Virus record (IMG/VR): IMGVR_UViG_3300012096_000007
Span: 1-64,000 of that record
DNA: 64,000 nucleotides
From: a virus
Strand: one strand, 5' to 3'
The first letter of the stretch is position 1. The number at the start of each line of letters is the position of its first letter. The notes below the pieces were generated by a model. That model was given only the letters and a program-made list of their open reading frames with translations. It was not told where the DNA came from and ran no database searches. A program made the translations under genes and the position numbers. Of this stretch, positions 16,757 through 25,220 are shown piece by piece.

Positions 16757-19350
16757 GCCGCACCTGATGTTGGTTTAGGGGCAGCTGCTGCTTTTTTGGC
16801 AGCAGTCGCATTTGCCTCAGCAACTTCAATAGATGCCTCTGCTTTCTTCATTTCAGTTTCATTTTTATTCTTTTCAGCCATAATATGCATTTGCTCAATT
16901 TGCATTTCCATCCCACGCATACGCACTTCCATTTGCTTCATCATCATATCAGCTTGATTATTCTGTTGCTCACCAGCACTTTCCTGTTGCTGACGCGCGA
17001 CCTCGGCTTGAGCCTGCTGTTGACTTGCTTGTGCTTCAATACCTGAGGTCTTAATAGCATCCTGAGATTTAGCAATATCGGCCTGAGAACGTACGTCAGC
17101 CGCATGTGACATGGCTTGTGCCTTTTGAGCCTCTGCATTCGCCTTGATTTGCTCCGGATTTGGTTGCGCAGCAGCCTGTGCTTGCTTCTGTTTGGCAATT
17201 TTAACTGCCGAATCGCAGAATTCCTCAATGGTAGACTCAAGATCACGGCCAACCCGGAAACCACGCACGCCAAATTGCAATAATTTGCCTAGAAGAGGCA
17301 GAATCTCAGGTACTTGAGCCGCCATTGCCATCGAAGTTTGAAGATACTTCGTAACTTCCGAGATAAATTCAGTACGATCACCCTTTTCTTGAGCCGCATC
17401 ACCGTAAATCGTCGAATCGACCTCAATATCAACCCGGAATCCACGAAAACGTTCGTCCCGGATCAACTGAATAGCCTGCTGAATGCGCTGTGAAGCCTGC
17501 TGAAGTGCCATTTGCATCGGATCAGGCGGAGGAGGCATAGGCAAGCCGGGCGCTACCGGCGAGGCTGTCACGGGCATGCCGGAGGGACCGCTTGGGGGGA
17601 CCGATATAGGCGGTTTGGGGAACGGAACGATGTTTGGACCTGCCTGCGGCGGCATCTGGGAAGTGGCCGGTACCGCCGCAGGCGGCATGCCCGAAGCCGG
17701 GACGGGCATAGGAGATGGAGGTGGTGCTGAGCCACCCATAGGTGGAGCTGGCAAAGCTGGAGCCGATTGCTGAACTTGCAATTGTTGCATCAGGTCTTGG
17801 TCTATACCAAGGCCTTCTTCATATATTGCACCTGAAGCTTCAACAAGTGATTGAGACGAAAAATGCTGTGCCATAATATCTGCCATGATCCGTACAGTAT
17901 CACGGGCAAAGCGTGCAACCTCATTTTGACGAGCAGTCAACCGCGTCCCTGTATTATTGGACTTCAGCCTTTGACCACCCAATGTTTCTCGTGCATCCGT
18001 TGTACCCCGCATCAAATCGTTGATGCCGGTCAACCGGTCCATTTCCTCAATTTGCTTTTGCTTCAAGGCCATTAACTCATTAAGAACACCAATGATCTCC
18101 TTCAAAGGCATAAACGACATTTGACCAGCAACACCACCTTTATCCCCAGCAAACATTGCCCAATCATCAACTGGAATAAGTTCGTTTTCAACAGACTCAT
18201 TAAGAAGCCTTTGAATACCTTTAGCAGCAGCATTGTAAGTACCAACAACTTTACAAGCCCTAGTAAGCATAGCTATACGTTGGCTCAGTTCGTCTATTTG
18301 AGTAGCCTGATCCTGATATTGGATATAGTCAGCTACTGGAAGTAATGTCCCAGTAGTTTGATTGGCTATAATGGGTCGTGGTACTGGGAAAAAGTTTTCC
18401 AAATTCAGTGGGTCGTCCTTACGATCAAGAAGATAATCATACCCAGTAGCCACCCAATAGACAGTGCGATCCTGCTTGTTCCAAATTTCAAATATTTCAC
18501 CTTTGACTTCATGTTCTGGACTTGAATTTTCATAGCGATCTTTTTGTCGATCGTCCTTTTCCAAAGGAATTTTCTTTGCAATTTCCTTGCCAAAACGATC
18601 ACGCATTTGCTCATAAGTAAGAAATACACGCTTGCCTATAGCTACTACTTCAGCCCAAGTTCGTGCCTCAATTGGGAACACAAGAAAATCTTCCCAATGA
18701 ATATAATCCACTGGAGTAGATTCACGTACAATTTGATCACCCGTAGACTCAAGCTTCTCTTCAACTGGATCTTCAGGTTGTTTAGTATCAAGTTCTGAAT
18801 TATCAGTTTCAAGTTCTTCACCATCAGCAGCGTCCGCATCAGAATTTATTTGACCCGGACGATCCTTCATATCCATGCTGTCTTCATTGGGCAATGAAAC
18901 ACCTTCACTGATCTGAGGCTCATAACGAACCCACAAGGTGCCACGTCCCGGCAGCAAGTAATCACTAACAGCTTGGTTCATGGCTTCGTTAAAACCACAA
19001 ATTTCTATTTCATTACGCAAAGCACGCTCAAGTATCTGAGCAGCACCACGCGCCACTGGGTCTTTGTCGCCAAACTTGCGTTCAGCAAGAGGTGTAGGGG
19101 TTTTGCCATAAATAGCTGGCTTGAGGATTTCTACGTTAGACCAAAGTGAATTATATCGACGTCGTGACTCTTCATCAACACGGTTACGTTCATCACGATA
19201 ACGGGCCTCAATTTTGTGACCACGCTTAATAAAATTAAGATAACCTTTATGCTTACCCATCTTTTCAATTTGATCACGCCAAAAGAAGGCCTTGCGCTCA
19301 GACTTACGTCCACCATCAGGCCCAGCTAGTGGATCAAGTTCAATATCCAT
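16753..19350 (-). CDS. portal protein (P22-like)
   Basis: 865 residues. N-terminal RHKI/ARYRDERN-type region and YNSLWSNVEILKPAIYGKTP, then NEAMNQAVSDYLLPGRGTLW, match the P22-type portal family. Residues about 545-620 are Pro/Gly/Met-rich, and 720-865 are Gln/Ala-rich, likely the barrel helix. It forms the dodecameric DNA gate that docks terminase. TerL ends directly before its ATG (no gap). The protein is longer than P22 gp1 (725), mainly through the proline-rich insert and barrel. Confidence 0.92.
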   Translation of the reverse strand: MDIELDPLAGPDGGRKSERKAFFWRDQIEKMGKHKGYLNFIKRGHKIEARYRDERNRVDEESRRRYNSLWSNVEILKPAIYGKTPTPLAERKFGDKDPVARGAAQILERALRNEIEICGFNEAMNQAVSDYLLPGRGTLWVRYEPQISEGVSLPNEDSMDMKDRPGQINSDADAADGEELETDNSELDTKQPEDPVEEKLESTGDQIVRESTPVDYIHWEDFLVFPIEARTWAEVVAIGKRVFLTYEQMRDRFGKEIAKKIPLEKDDRQKDRYENSSPEHEVKGEIFEIWNKQDRTVYWVATGYDYLLDRKDDPLNLENFFPVPRPIIANQTTGTLLPVADYIQYQDQATQIDELSQRIAMLTRACKVVGTYNAAAKGIQRLLNESVENELIPVDDWAMFAGDKGGVAGQMSFMPLKEIIGVLNELMALKQKQIEEMDRLTGINDLMRGTTDARETLGGQRLKSNNTGTRLTARQNEVARFARDTVRIMADIMAQHFSSQSLVEASGAIYEEGLGIDQDLMQQLQVQQSAPALPAPPMGGSAPPPSPMPVPASGMPPAAVPATSQMPPQAGPNIVPFPKPPISVPPSGPSGMPVTASPVAPGLPMPPPPDPMQMALQQASQRIQQAIQLIRDERFRGFRVDIEVDSTIYGDAAQEKGDRTEFISEVTKYLQTSMAMAAQVPEILPLLGKLLQFGVRGFRVGRDLESTIEEFCDSAVKIAKQKQAQAAAQPNPEQIKANAEAQKAQAMSHAADVRSQADIAKSQDAIKTSGIEAQASQQQAQAEVARQQQESAGEQQNNQADMMMKQMEVRMRGMEMQIEQMHIMAEKNKNETEMKKAEASIEVAEANATAAKKAAAAPKPTSGAA

Positions 19351-21024
19351 TTAATGTATCCGTAAAATACCAGTCCTAGTGCTACGCTGTTCATTGGCTT
19401 CAAACATATCTTCCAAAGTAACTGTACACAAACTGGGAATAGTAGAAAACACTTTTGGCTCTTCTTTGAATTGAGAAGAACTATCAGCCGAGATCATTCT
19501 ATCTAGCACCATCCCTATTAAACTTAAAGCGTCCACTTGATCATCAAAAGTACCTGCATCAAACAGAAGCAATTCCCTTCTAAATTCAGCAAACCAAGAT
19601 GCGCCAAAAGGACAATAAAGTCCATTTTGTGCCATACGACCAATGATGCTCTGAGCACGTTGAACTTTTGACTTGGTAGCTGGAAACTGCGCGCGAGCAA
19701 CATAAGCCTGCCGCTCCCGCATACGCTTCACAAGGAACGGGCCAACGCCTTTATTGATCTGACCTACTTCTTCAGCCCACCCAATAGGCTTCCAAAACTT
19801 GACCAAATCACAAAATTCCTCAACCCAAACATCTGAAGATTCCTGCTTACGCCAAAGGTCCAGCACATAAATATTACTTTTGTTATCTACCCCTACTACA
19901 ATATGAACCGTGTAATTTTCACGATCCTTAGTCACCGCATAATCACTGGCACCATAAATATTCAGATCACCGGGCTCAAAATTGGTTGGATATCCCGTAC
20001 TTGGATTTTGCTCATAAGATTTCAACCATTCAGATTTAAACAACATACCCGTATCAGGAGAGGGGCGTTGTTGATACAATGATGACCAAGTACGTGGAAT
20101 ACGTTTAGGTGCTCTAAACATTTCCTCCGTAAACCATTCAGGCCAAAGGATCTCACCTATCTTGCGTCCAAGAATGTCATCTTTACGTTCACATTCGGCA
20201 GGCAAGCATACAACATACCATTCATTACCATCACGGCACTGCAATAACCCACTTTTGCCGTCATAATTTTCGGGTAAGATACGACCCGCAGGATCGTCCT
20301 CGTGCCATCTGGTAGTAACTCCAATTTCCCAAGCTTGAGGTTTTTTACGTGTGAGGAGATCATCACCATAAGCCTCCCATGTTTTTTGTCTGATGACTTC
20401 AGAATCAGCCTGTTCACGTCCCTTAATCAAATCGTCCCACACAATACCATCAGCACGATTACCTGTAATACCAGTCAAAATACCGGCCCCCATCCATTCA
20501 CTACTATTCTTAAGTGCCCACTCGTCAGCTGCTTTGCTTTCATCAGAAAGCAAAGTGCTAAAAATACGATTATAAATTGGCTGCTGAACTATTGAACGAG
20601 CTCGTCTGCCAAACTTACGTGGCAGTTCTGAACCATAGCTCGCTACAATGATGGATGAACCTTTAAAACGCCCCATGACGTGTGTTGGAAAAACAACTGA
20701 AGTATAAATTGACTTACCACTACCGGGAGGCAACAACCCCATCAGCCGTTTTATTTTTCCATCTTCAACTTGCTGAAGACAATCAAGCCAAAGCAAATGA
20801 TGCGCACCAAACAAATGCTTACGAGGCCGAAACTGTTCGACCTCGTCTTCATTCTCCTCACGCAGCGGGCCGCTTGGGATATTAATTATACTTGCGTAGG
20901 TCAACAGGTCGTTTTTGGCCCGTTCCCGCTTTTGGCGTTCGGTTTGTAAGATCCTCAACTCTCTTGAGAGCTCGGCTAATTCGTTTGTCGAGTTCAGTTG
21001 AGTCGATGTTATCAGCTTTGCCAT
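19351..21024 (-). CDS. terL: terminase large subunit
   Basis: 557 residues. ATPase domain: adenine-side region around FGAHHLLWLDCL, Walker A GLLPPGSGKS at about 96-105, and Walker B GIVWDDL near 193-199. Nuclease domain: GASDYAVTKD near 360, then IGWAEEVGQINKGV, and a closing FDDQVDALSLIG acid cluster near 515, as in RNase H-fold packaging nucleases. The start at 21024 lies inside the preceding gene; the next Met (just before Walker A) would remove the conserved N-terminus, so the long overlap is real. It cuts and pumps DNA into the head. Confidence 0.93.
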   Translation of the reverse strand: MAKLITSTQLNSTNELAELSRELRILQTERQKRERAKNDLLTYASIINIPSGPLREENEDEVEQFRPRKHLFGAHHLLWLDCLQQVEDGKIKRLMGLLPPGSGKSIYTSVVFPTHVMGRFKGSSIIVASYGSELPRKFGRRARSIVQQPIYNRIFSTLLSDESKAADEWALKNSSEWMGAGILTGITGNRADGIVWDDLIKGREQADSEVIRQKTWEAYGDDLLTRKKPQAWEIGVTTRWHEDDPAGRILPENYDGKSGLLQCRDGNEWYVVCLPAECERKDDILGRKIGEILWPEWFTEEMFRAPKRIPRTWSSLYQQRPSPDTGMLFKSEWLKSYEQNPSTGYPTNFEPGDLNIYGASDYAVTKDRENYTVHIVVGVDNKSNIYVLDLWRKQESSDVWVEEFCDLVKFWKPIGWAEEVGQINKGVGPFLVKRMRERQAYVARAQFPATKSKVQRAQSIIGRMAQNGLYCPFGASWFAEFRRELLLFDAGTFDDQVDALSLIGMVLDRMISADSSSQFKEEPKVFSTIPSLCTVTLEDMFEANEQRSTRTGILRIH

Positions 21025-21478
21025 TGCTCACATTCGCAGTGATGGTCATTTGAGAAGATTTACCATAACCGCGATCAAGAATAACGGCTGATGCGGCAAT
21101 TCGGTTTGCCTCGGGTGCACGCTTATTCTTTGCAATTTCAATAAGAGTATGCATAGCCGCTGTAGCATTTTCTCGAGCCAAAGCCTGCAACTCATGCAAT
21201 TCAAGCTGAATTGCTTTCTTTTGTTGCATTTTAATTCTATTCCGTTTCAATGCTTCCTCCCTGAGAGCAGGCTTGAGTTTCAAGCCAAACCACGTGATCC
21301 TATAACGCTGCTTGCGTGTGTTGCCAAAACACCCATAAGGATTTAAAACCCCACCGGGTGGAACCGCATATTGACGCAAAGCTTTCAATCTACTTGCGCT
21401 CCGTACTGGATTAGTACTTTTATAATTTCCAACACGAGCAACAACTTCAGGCAAACGTAATGGAATTATCTTGCTCAT
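20882..21478 (-). CDS. putative terminase small subunit
   Basis: 198 residues directly upstream of TerL and overlapping it by 143 nt in another frame. The basic N-terminus holds YRITWFGLKLKPALREEALK. The centre, ARENATAAMHTLIEIAKNKR followed by a RIAASAVILDRGYGK segment, is typical of small phage proteins of terminase-small type. The C-terminus is basic. The role (DNA recognition for packaging) is inferred from position and the helical centre; no helix-turn-helix is certain. Confidence 0.7.
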   Translation of the reverse strand: MSKIIPLRLPEVVARVGNYKSTNPVRSASRLKALRQYAVPPGGVLNPYGCFGNTRKQRYRITWFGLKLKPALREEALKRNRIKMQQKKAIQLELHELQALARENATAAMHTLIEIAKNKRAPEANRIAASAVILDRGYGKSSQMTITANVSNGKADNIDSTELDKRISRALKRVEDLTNRTPKAGTGQKRPVDLRKYN

Positions 21479-22005
21479 TACTCAAATTCCGGTAGTTGCC
21501 AACTGTCTATGGTTTGCTCCGTCAAATCTTCAATAGCTGCTTCTGCCTTGGCAGCAATCAATGCATATTGATTACGAACACCCTGAACGGTGACAATTAA
21601 TGCAATGTCCTTTTCATGCTCAGCAGTACGTATAGTTTCGTCAAGTGACAAAGCATCATTATATTTGATATGCGCTAAACGTATCTTACGTGCAGGAAGT
21701 ATTTTCTCCATTGCTGCATTTTCAGCAAATCTTAAATCAGTCATCAACTTGATTTTCTTATCCTCAAGAGAAGGAGGTGGTGGTTTATCATCAATAACCA
21801 CATAATCAGCTACATATTTATCTGGCTGCCCTTGAGTCTGAATCTTTTTAATTGCCCTCTCAACAAGAGGATGAGCCGTTGGCCGAGGCTTGCCAACTAC
21901 CTTATTAAAATCATGCAATGTATCAATATAGTTTTTGACAGCATCATCAAAAGCGTTCTGATCCGCCCCATTCCAAAATTGTGATGTATGAATTTCAAAA
22001 GCCAT
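21478..22005 (-). CDS. phage protein upstream of terminase, unknown
   Basis: 175 residues. An N-terminal aromatic/acidic part (SQFWNGADQNAFDDAVKNY) precedes an alpha-helical C-terminal half with DDKPPPPSLEDKKIKL as hinge. Its stop abuts the ATG of the small-terminase-like gene. The C-terminal part (EDKKIKLMTDLRFAENAAME) resembles DUF4376-type tail-fibre-assembly helices only loosely. Function unknown. Confidence 0.7.
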   Translation of the reverse strand: MAFEIHTSQFWNGADQNAFDDAVKNYIDTLHDFNKVVGKPRPTAHPLVERAIKKIQTQGQPDKYVADYVVIDDKPPPPSLEDKKIKLMTDLRFAENAAMEKILPARKIRLAHIKYNDALSLDETIRTAEHEKDIALIVTVQGVRNQYALIAAKAEAAIEDLTEQTIDSWQLPEFE

Positions 22006-22014
22006 TACACTTCC

Positions 22015-22317
22015 TCACTTGAACTTTGCACCAAGTCGATGAGCATTGGCATTTCCACTCATACGAAGTTTAGCCGGTTGTTTAGCTTGAGTACCAAACT
22101 TTGGAACCTTGGCATGAGTTCCAGTAGGCGGTTTAGACTTACTAGTGAAGCCAGCAAGACCTGACAATCTGCCCGGCTTTTTATCAACAATCTTATTAGG
22201 TTGATTGGCAAGAGAGCCACTAGGAACAGGAGCCTTACCAGCAATCAAACCCCGAGCTACGGCCGGTTCATTACTGTAATAAGGATTACTTGGCTGTGTC
22301 CTGATGCGCCTCTTCAT
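22015..22317 (-). CDS. basic low-complexity protein with C-terminal AHRLG tag
   Basis: 100 residues, strongly basic, rich in Lys, Pro, Gly, Ala and Asn, with no predicted fold. It ends in SGNANAHRLGAKFK. The next two genes upstream end in almost the same motif (NSGVSGAHRLGCKKK and LSGHSGAHRIGKKR). Its ATG overlaps the stop of 22314..22613 (ATGA). A conserved C-terminus on otherwise divergent disordered proteins suggests a recognition tag, for example for incorporation into the head or for DNA binding. Confidence 0.72.
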   Translation of the reverse strand: MKRRIRTQPSNPYYSNEPAVARGLIAGKAPVPSGSLANQPNKIVDKKPGRLSGLAGFTSKSKPPTGTHAKVPKFGTQAKQPAKLRMSGNANAHRLGAKFK

Positions 22318-22613
22318 TTTTTCTTACATCCGAGTCGATGTGCACCGGATACACCTGAATTGCGCAACACAGGACCTCTAGTTTTAAAAATACCACCACT
22401 ACTGTCAGGACCATGGATTCCCATATTCTTCACAGAATAACTTCTGTTAGGAATTCCAATGCCGTGACCCTGTGGTTGAGATTCATGCTTCCCAGCACCG
22501 CCGCCCCTAGGCATATTAGGACTTGGATCTTTGGGAACACCAATACTAGAACCATTAGGCTGATTCTTATGGCCATCTTTAGTTGGTAGTGGAGCTTTAA
22601 TTTGTGTAGTCAT
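22314..22613 (-). CDS. basic low-complexity protein with C-terminal AHRLG tag
   Basis: 99 residues, disordered, rich in Gly, Pro, Ser, Asn, His and Lys, ending in NSGVSGAHRLGCKKK. It is the middle member of the three tagged proteins. It contains no transmembrane or catalytic features. The overlap with the following gene suggests coupled translation. The proteins may be ejected with DNA or serve as head-internal basic proteins; this is speculation from charge and position. Confidence 0.72.
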   Translation of the reverse strand: MTTQIKAPLPTKDGHKNQPNGSSIGVPKDPSPNMPRGGGAGKHESQPQGHGIGIPNRSYSVKNMGIHGPDSSGGIFKTRGPVLRNSGVSGAHRLGCKKK

Positions 22614-22631
22614 GCTTTGTTCCTTTTAAAG

Positions 22632-23177
22632 TTAACGCTTTTTGCCAATTCGATGTGCTCCAGAATGACCGCTTAAACGATGATGCCCATCATTCTGGAT
22701 TGCGGTATGACCAAAACCATGAGAAGTTTTTGGTTTGTTATCAAAAGCGCTAACACCTTGCTTGTAACCAGATACTTCTTTTTCTGGTTCGGCAGCTTTC
22801 ATTTTGCGTTCACCAGCATTATCTGAAAGCCTGTCAGCTGCACTACCTTCCCACTGATCAGTTGAAATGCCTTTGCGCTTGGCTTGCCGATAATCACTTG
22901 ACCAATCTTCAGATGAACCTTCCCAAGTTTTAGCCCCAGCTTCAGGGGTGCTCTTGCCAGTTTCTACTGGCAGTTTAGCTACCACAGCGAGACTACCCTT
23001 TTCAGGCTTGCCGGTTCCAGCTGCTTTAGTTTCTTTCTTCTTTGTATTGAAATCCTTTTCAGGAACATGCGTACCGCTCTTATGAACATCAGCAGCAGCT
23101 TTTGCACCAAGCTTCTTATCCATTTTCCTGTTCCTGAAAGTTGTTGTGCTGATTTCGTTCAAGCCGGGTACAGCCAT
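22632..23177 (-). CDS. basic low-complexity protein with C-terminal AHRIG tag
   Basis: 181 residues, rich in Lys, Glu, Ala, Gly and Ser. It has two related segments (TWEGSSEDWSSDYRQAKRKG and DQWEGSAADRLSDNAGERK) and ends in LSGHSGAHRIGKKR, shared with the next two genes. The N-terminus (AVPGLNEISTTTFRNRK) resembles the first residues of the major capsid protein (FPNLSEIVTTTLRNR), perhaps a shared interaction peptide. GGAGAAATTC precedes the ATG. Confidence 0.72.
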   Translation of the reverse strand: MAVPGLNEISTTTFRNRKMDKKLGAKAAADVHKSGTHVPEKDFNTKKKETKAAGTGKPEKGSLAVVAKLPVETGKSTPEAGAKTWEGSSEDWSSDYRQAKRKGISTDQWEGSAADRLSDNAGERKMKAAEPEKEVSGYKQGVSAFDNKPKTSHGFGHTAIQNDGHHRLSGHSGAHRIGKKR

Positions 23178-23186
23178 GAATTTCTC

Positions 23187-23285
23187 CTACACCAGCAAAT
23201 ACACAGTTATTGGAATAATTGCCAGTACGATAATAACGCCAAAACAACCCGCTCCAAAATCATCAATGTGAAGGAATTTCTTCAT
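23187..23285 (-). CDS. single-pass membrane microprotein
   Basis: 32 residues: MKKFLHIDDFGAGCFGVIIV then a hydrophobic stretch ending YLLV. The short charged N-terminus followed by about 20 hydrophobic residues suggests a single transmembrane helix. GGGG/GGTAG lies before the ATG at 23285. The stop is 10 nt before the next ATG. Could be a phage membrane effector or pinholin-like protein; too short for certainty. Confidence 0.6.
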   Translation of the reverse strand: MKKFLHIDDFGAGCFGVIIVLAIIPITVYLLV

Positions 23286-23288
23286 GAT

Positions 23289-23516
23289 CTACCCCTTTGA
23301 AATTTCAGTAGCAAAAGCTCCTTTTGGCCCAGATTCAATTTTGAACTTCAGCTTGTCACCCGGATCTAAAATGACACTGGTTATATCCTTGCAAAAGCCA
23401 GATTCTCTTAAACGCTTGCTATGAATGAAAATATCTTTTCCATCAACAAGAACAAAGCCATAGCCTTTTTCAGAACTGAACCACTTCACTTCACCCGTAA
23501 CAAAATCACTGGACAT
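23289..23516 (-). CDS. cold-shock domain protein
   Basis: 75 residues from the ATG at 23516 (an earlier ATG at 23558 would add 14 residues that do not fit the family; both have a purine-rich upstream site). It has a CSD beta-barrel with GEVKWFSSEKGYGFVLV (RNP1 KGYGFV at 17-22) and DIFIHS (RNP2). Single-strand nucleic-acid binder acting as RNA chaperone or antiterminator. It is slightly divergent after the second motif (RLRESGFCKD). It precedes the microprotein gene by 3 nt. Confidence 0.88.
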   Translation of the reverse strand: MSSDFVTGEVKWFSSEKGYGFVLVDGKDIFIHSKRLRESGFCKDITSVILDPGDKLKFKIESGPKGAFATEISKG

Positions 23517-23590
23517 TTTAAGAAGCCTCAACTCACCTATGAACAAGGCTGGCAACATAATTGTTCTTCCTTGTCCAAGTCAAGGGTAGC

Positions 23591-23665
23591 TGGTGCCGAT
23601 TGTAGGGCTCGAACCCACGACCTTCTCGTTACAAATGGGATGCACTTCCGCTGTGCTAAACCGGC
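23591..23665 (-). tRNA. tRNA-Thr(TGT), weak anticodon stem
   Basis: 75 nt including an encoded CCA. The acceptor stem GCCGGTT/AATCGGC is complete (one wobble), D-stem GCAC/GTGC, T-arm GTGGG-TTCGAGC-CCTAC with one wobble. The anticodon loop is TTTGTAA, anticodon TGT (codon ACA). The anticodon stem TCCCA/CGAGA has two mismatches (positions 29-41 and 31-39), unusual for a working tRNA. The first base lies in the TAG stop of the gene upstream, so it is probably cut from the operon transcript. Confidence 0.8.
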
Positions 23666-23823
23666 TATTTAGCTTTTGTCTTGGGCTTATGTCCGTATTT
23701 TCCTTTATCAGCATTATGAAATTCTTTTGCCACCTTAACTGGGATATCAGCCTTCTTGGCAAAAGCAGGTGAATGGGCAGCCGCTGACATGAATTTTTTC
23801 TGTTTCAAGGATTTGCTAGGCAT
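23665..23823 (-). CDS. small basic conserved phage protein
   Basis: 52 residues beginning MPSKSLKQKKFMSAAAHSPA and continuing with a KKADIPVKVAKEFHNADKGK segment; this pattern of short proteins (MPSKS..Q..FM.A....P.FAKK..IP..V..EF..ADKG) is familiar from many tailed phages near the terminase genes. Ribosome binding site AAGGGAAG precedes the ATG at 23823; the earlier frame start is unsupported. Its TAG overlaps the tRNA. Function unknown, probably DNA- or capsid-binding. Confidence 0.8.
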   Translation of the reverse strand: MPSKSLKQKKFMSAAAHSPAFAKKADIPVKVAKEFHNADKGKYGHKPKTKAK

Positions 23824-23876
23824 GTTACTTCCCTTTAACCTTGTTTGACATAAGGTAATATTATATACTCTGTAAC

Positions 23877-24449
23877 ATGAAAAGAGCAGGAAAACCACTC
23901 TATTTTAAAAACTGTGAATTCTGTGACAAACCTTTCATGAGAACGACTACAAGTCGACGAAAACAAACTTGTAATAAAGTTTGTGGCATGAAGCTTGCTG
24001 GATTGCATAATAAAATTAAAATTTCTAAAGAAGAAATTCTCAACGCAATAAACAAAACCTCAACATTTCGTGAATGTTGTGATGAACTAAAAATTGGCGC
24101 ATGGACTTTAATGCGACGAATGAAAAATTACGATATTAAAAGACCTAAAACTTATAAAAAAAGAAATGATGGCTATTGGCACTATAAGTCAAAACTAAAT
24201 CACAGGAGAAAAATGGAAAAACATTTAAGACGCAAACTACAAGCACATGAACAAGTACATCATATTGATGGAGACAAAGATAATAATAATCCCAGAACCA
24301 ATCTAATAATTGTCAATGGTCCCGGTGAGCATGGCCTTGTACATCAATCATTACAAGAAATAGGTTATGCCCTCTATAAAAAGGGCATAATCAAATTTGA
24401 TCATAAAACAAAAAGATATTATTTATTTCTTTCCGGAGACACGATTTAG
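23877..24449 (+). CDS. HNH homing endonuclease
   Basis: 190 residues on the strand opposite its neighbours. N-terminal zinc site CEFCDKPF, later CNKVCGMK, a central helix-turn-helix-like part (TFRECCDELKIGAWTLMRRM) and HNH motif VHHIDGDKDNNNPRTNLIIV with a later GEHGLVHQ. AT-rich composition unlike neighbours suggests recent arrival. Its 3' end overlaps the convergent gene 24423..24599 by 27 nt. Probably free-standing homing gene; promoter not clear. Confidence 0.92.
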   Translation: MKRAGKPLYFKNCEFCDKPFMRTTTSRRKQTCNKVCGMKLAGLHNKIKISKEEILNAINKTSTFRECCDELKIGAWTLMRRMKNYDIKRPKTYKKRNDGYWHYKSKLNHRRKMEKHLRRKLQAHEQVHHIDGDKDNNNPRTNLIIVNGPGEHGLVHQSLQEIGYALYKKGIIKFDHKTKRYYLFLSGDTI

Positions 24450-24599
24450 TCTTGGATTTGCCTTATGGGCTGCCTTGGAGGCCCCACGGCTGGCAGCTGC
24501 CAGCACTGCACCGGGATTTTTGATCTTTGGATTTTGACCTATCTTTTTCTCAACTGCTGCAAATCCGGGATGAGCTTTACTATGCTTGGCCATTGACAT
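24423..24599 (-). CDS. small basic conserved phage protein
   Basis: 58 residues: MSMAKHSKAHPGFAAVEKKI then a GAVLAAASRGASKAAHKANP segment and RLNRVSGKK. Short proteins with KxHPGFxAVxxKI and GAxLAxASRxAxxxAxKxNP occur widely in tailed phages near packaging genes. Starts at 24599 or 24593 are both possible after GGTAG. First gene of the leftward block; divergent from 24696..25004. Confidence 0.75.
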   Translation of the reverse strand: MSMAKHSKAHPGFAAVEKKIGQNPKIKNPGAVLAAASRGASKAAHKANPRLNRVSGKK

Positions 24600-24695
24600 T
24601 CTACCTTTCATGTCAAGATTAAATAACTTCCAGCTGAAGAATATACAAAGTGCCGGTATGTTACCCGGTGAAACCTGCGCCATCAAGGGGCAAAC
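24593..24695. promoter_or_regulatory. divergent promoter region between leftward and rightward blocks
   Basis: The only point in the window where the virion block and the rightward block diverge. On the plus strand TTGACA (24593-24598) stands 17 nt before AGATTA, a weak sigma-70-like pair. On the minus strand TTGATG and TAACAT are separated by 17 nt. Neither is convincing alone, but position makes promoters in both directions likely. No long inverted repeat is present. Confidence 0.35.
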
Positions 24696-25004
24696 ATGAC
24701 AGACATAAGAGAATACACCATAATTTTGGATGATGTTATGCAAAAGTGGCTTGGAGAATTTAAGACCCTTGAACCATTGGATTATCGAATGCTGGCCATA
24801 CTGCTTGATGACCCCATGAGTGTAAAGGAAGAAGGCATACGATTCGTGGTTGACATCAACAAGCCTGAAATTCAACGAAAACTGGACATGCTGAATGGAC
24901 CCTACTTTAACACCATCATGAAAATGCTAGAACTAAGGATGTACAATGAAGACAGTAAGCGTAACAGCAAGGGAATTGAAAATAGCTGCCGAACATTGGT
25001 ATGA
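24696..25004 (+). CDS. GPH-motif family protein (member 1)
   Basis: 102 residues. It ends in the motif that unites 15 small proteins of this window: KLDMLNGPYFNTIMKMLELR at about 69-88. The N-terminal part is helical with VMQKWLGEFKTLEPLDYRML. The ATG follows AAGGGGC. The next gene overlaps it by 59 nt. The family motif is L-x-[GS]-P-[HY]-x-x-T-[LIM] plus a basic helical end; function unknown. Confidence 0.75.
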   Translation: MTDIREYTIILDDVMQKWLGEFKTLEPLDYRMLAILLDDPMSVKEEGIRFVVDINKPEIQRKLDMLNGPYFNTIMKMLELRMYNEDSKRNSKGIENSCRTLV

Positions 25005-25215
25005 GCTTCACGGGTTAAAATCTATCTCAATGTGGCATTACCTGGAATACCTTGGTGAAAAAGATCAAGCTGAAAAACTAAAAACAGCTATGTGGGGAAG
25101 AGCTGCATGGGACATTGAAGTATCTGAAGAGTCAGCCCGCAAAATCAAAGCGCTCAATGGGCCACACTACAAAACCCTGTTGGCCATCTATAAAGCCCAG
25201 AACATGATTAAGTAA
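24946..25215 (+). CDS. GPH-motif family protein (member 2)
   Basis: 89 residues with motif KIKALNGPHYKTLLAIYKAQ near the C-terminus. The N-terminal half has HWYELHGLKSISMWHYLEYL, which recurs as aromatic HW/YW plus F.xYLG in other members. AAGGATGTACA in the upstream gene serves as ribosome binding site. Tandem and overlapping with member 1. No catalytic residues are apparent. Confidence 0.75.
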   Translation: MKTVSVTARELKIAAEHWYELHGLKSISMWHYLEYLGEKDQAEKLKTAMWGRAAWDIEVSEESARKIKALNGPHYKTLLAIYKAQNMIK

Positions 25216-25220
25216 GCAAA

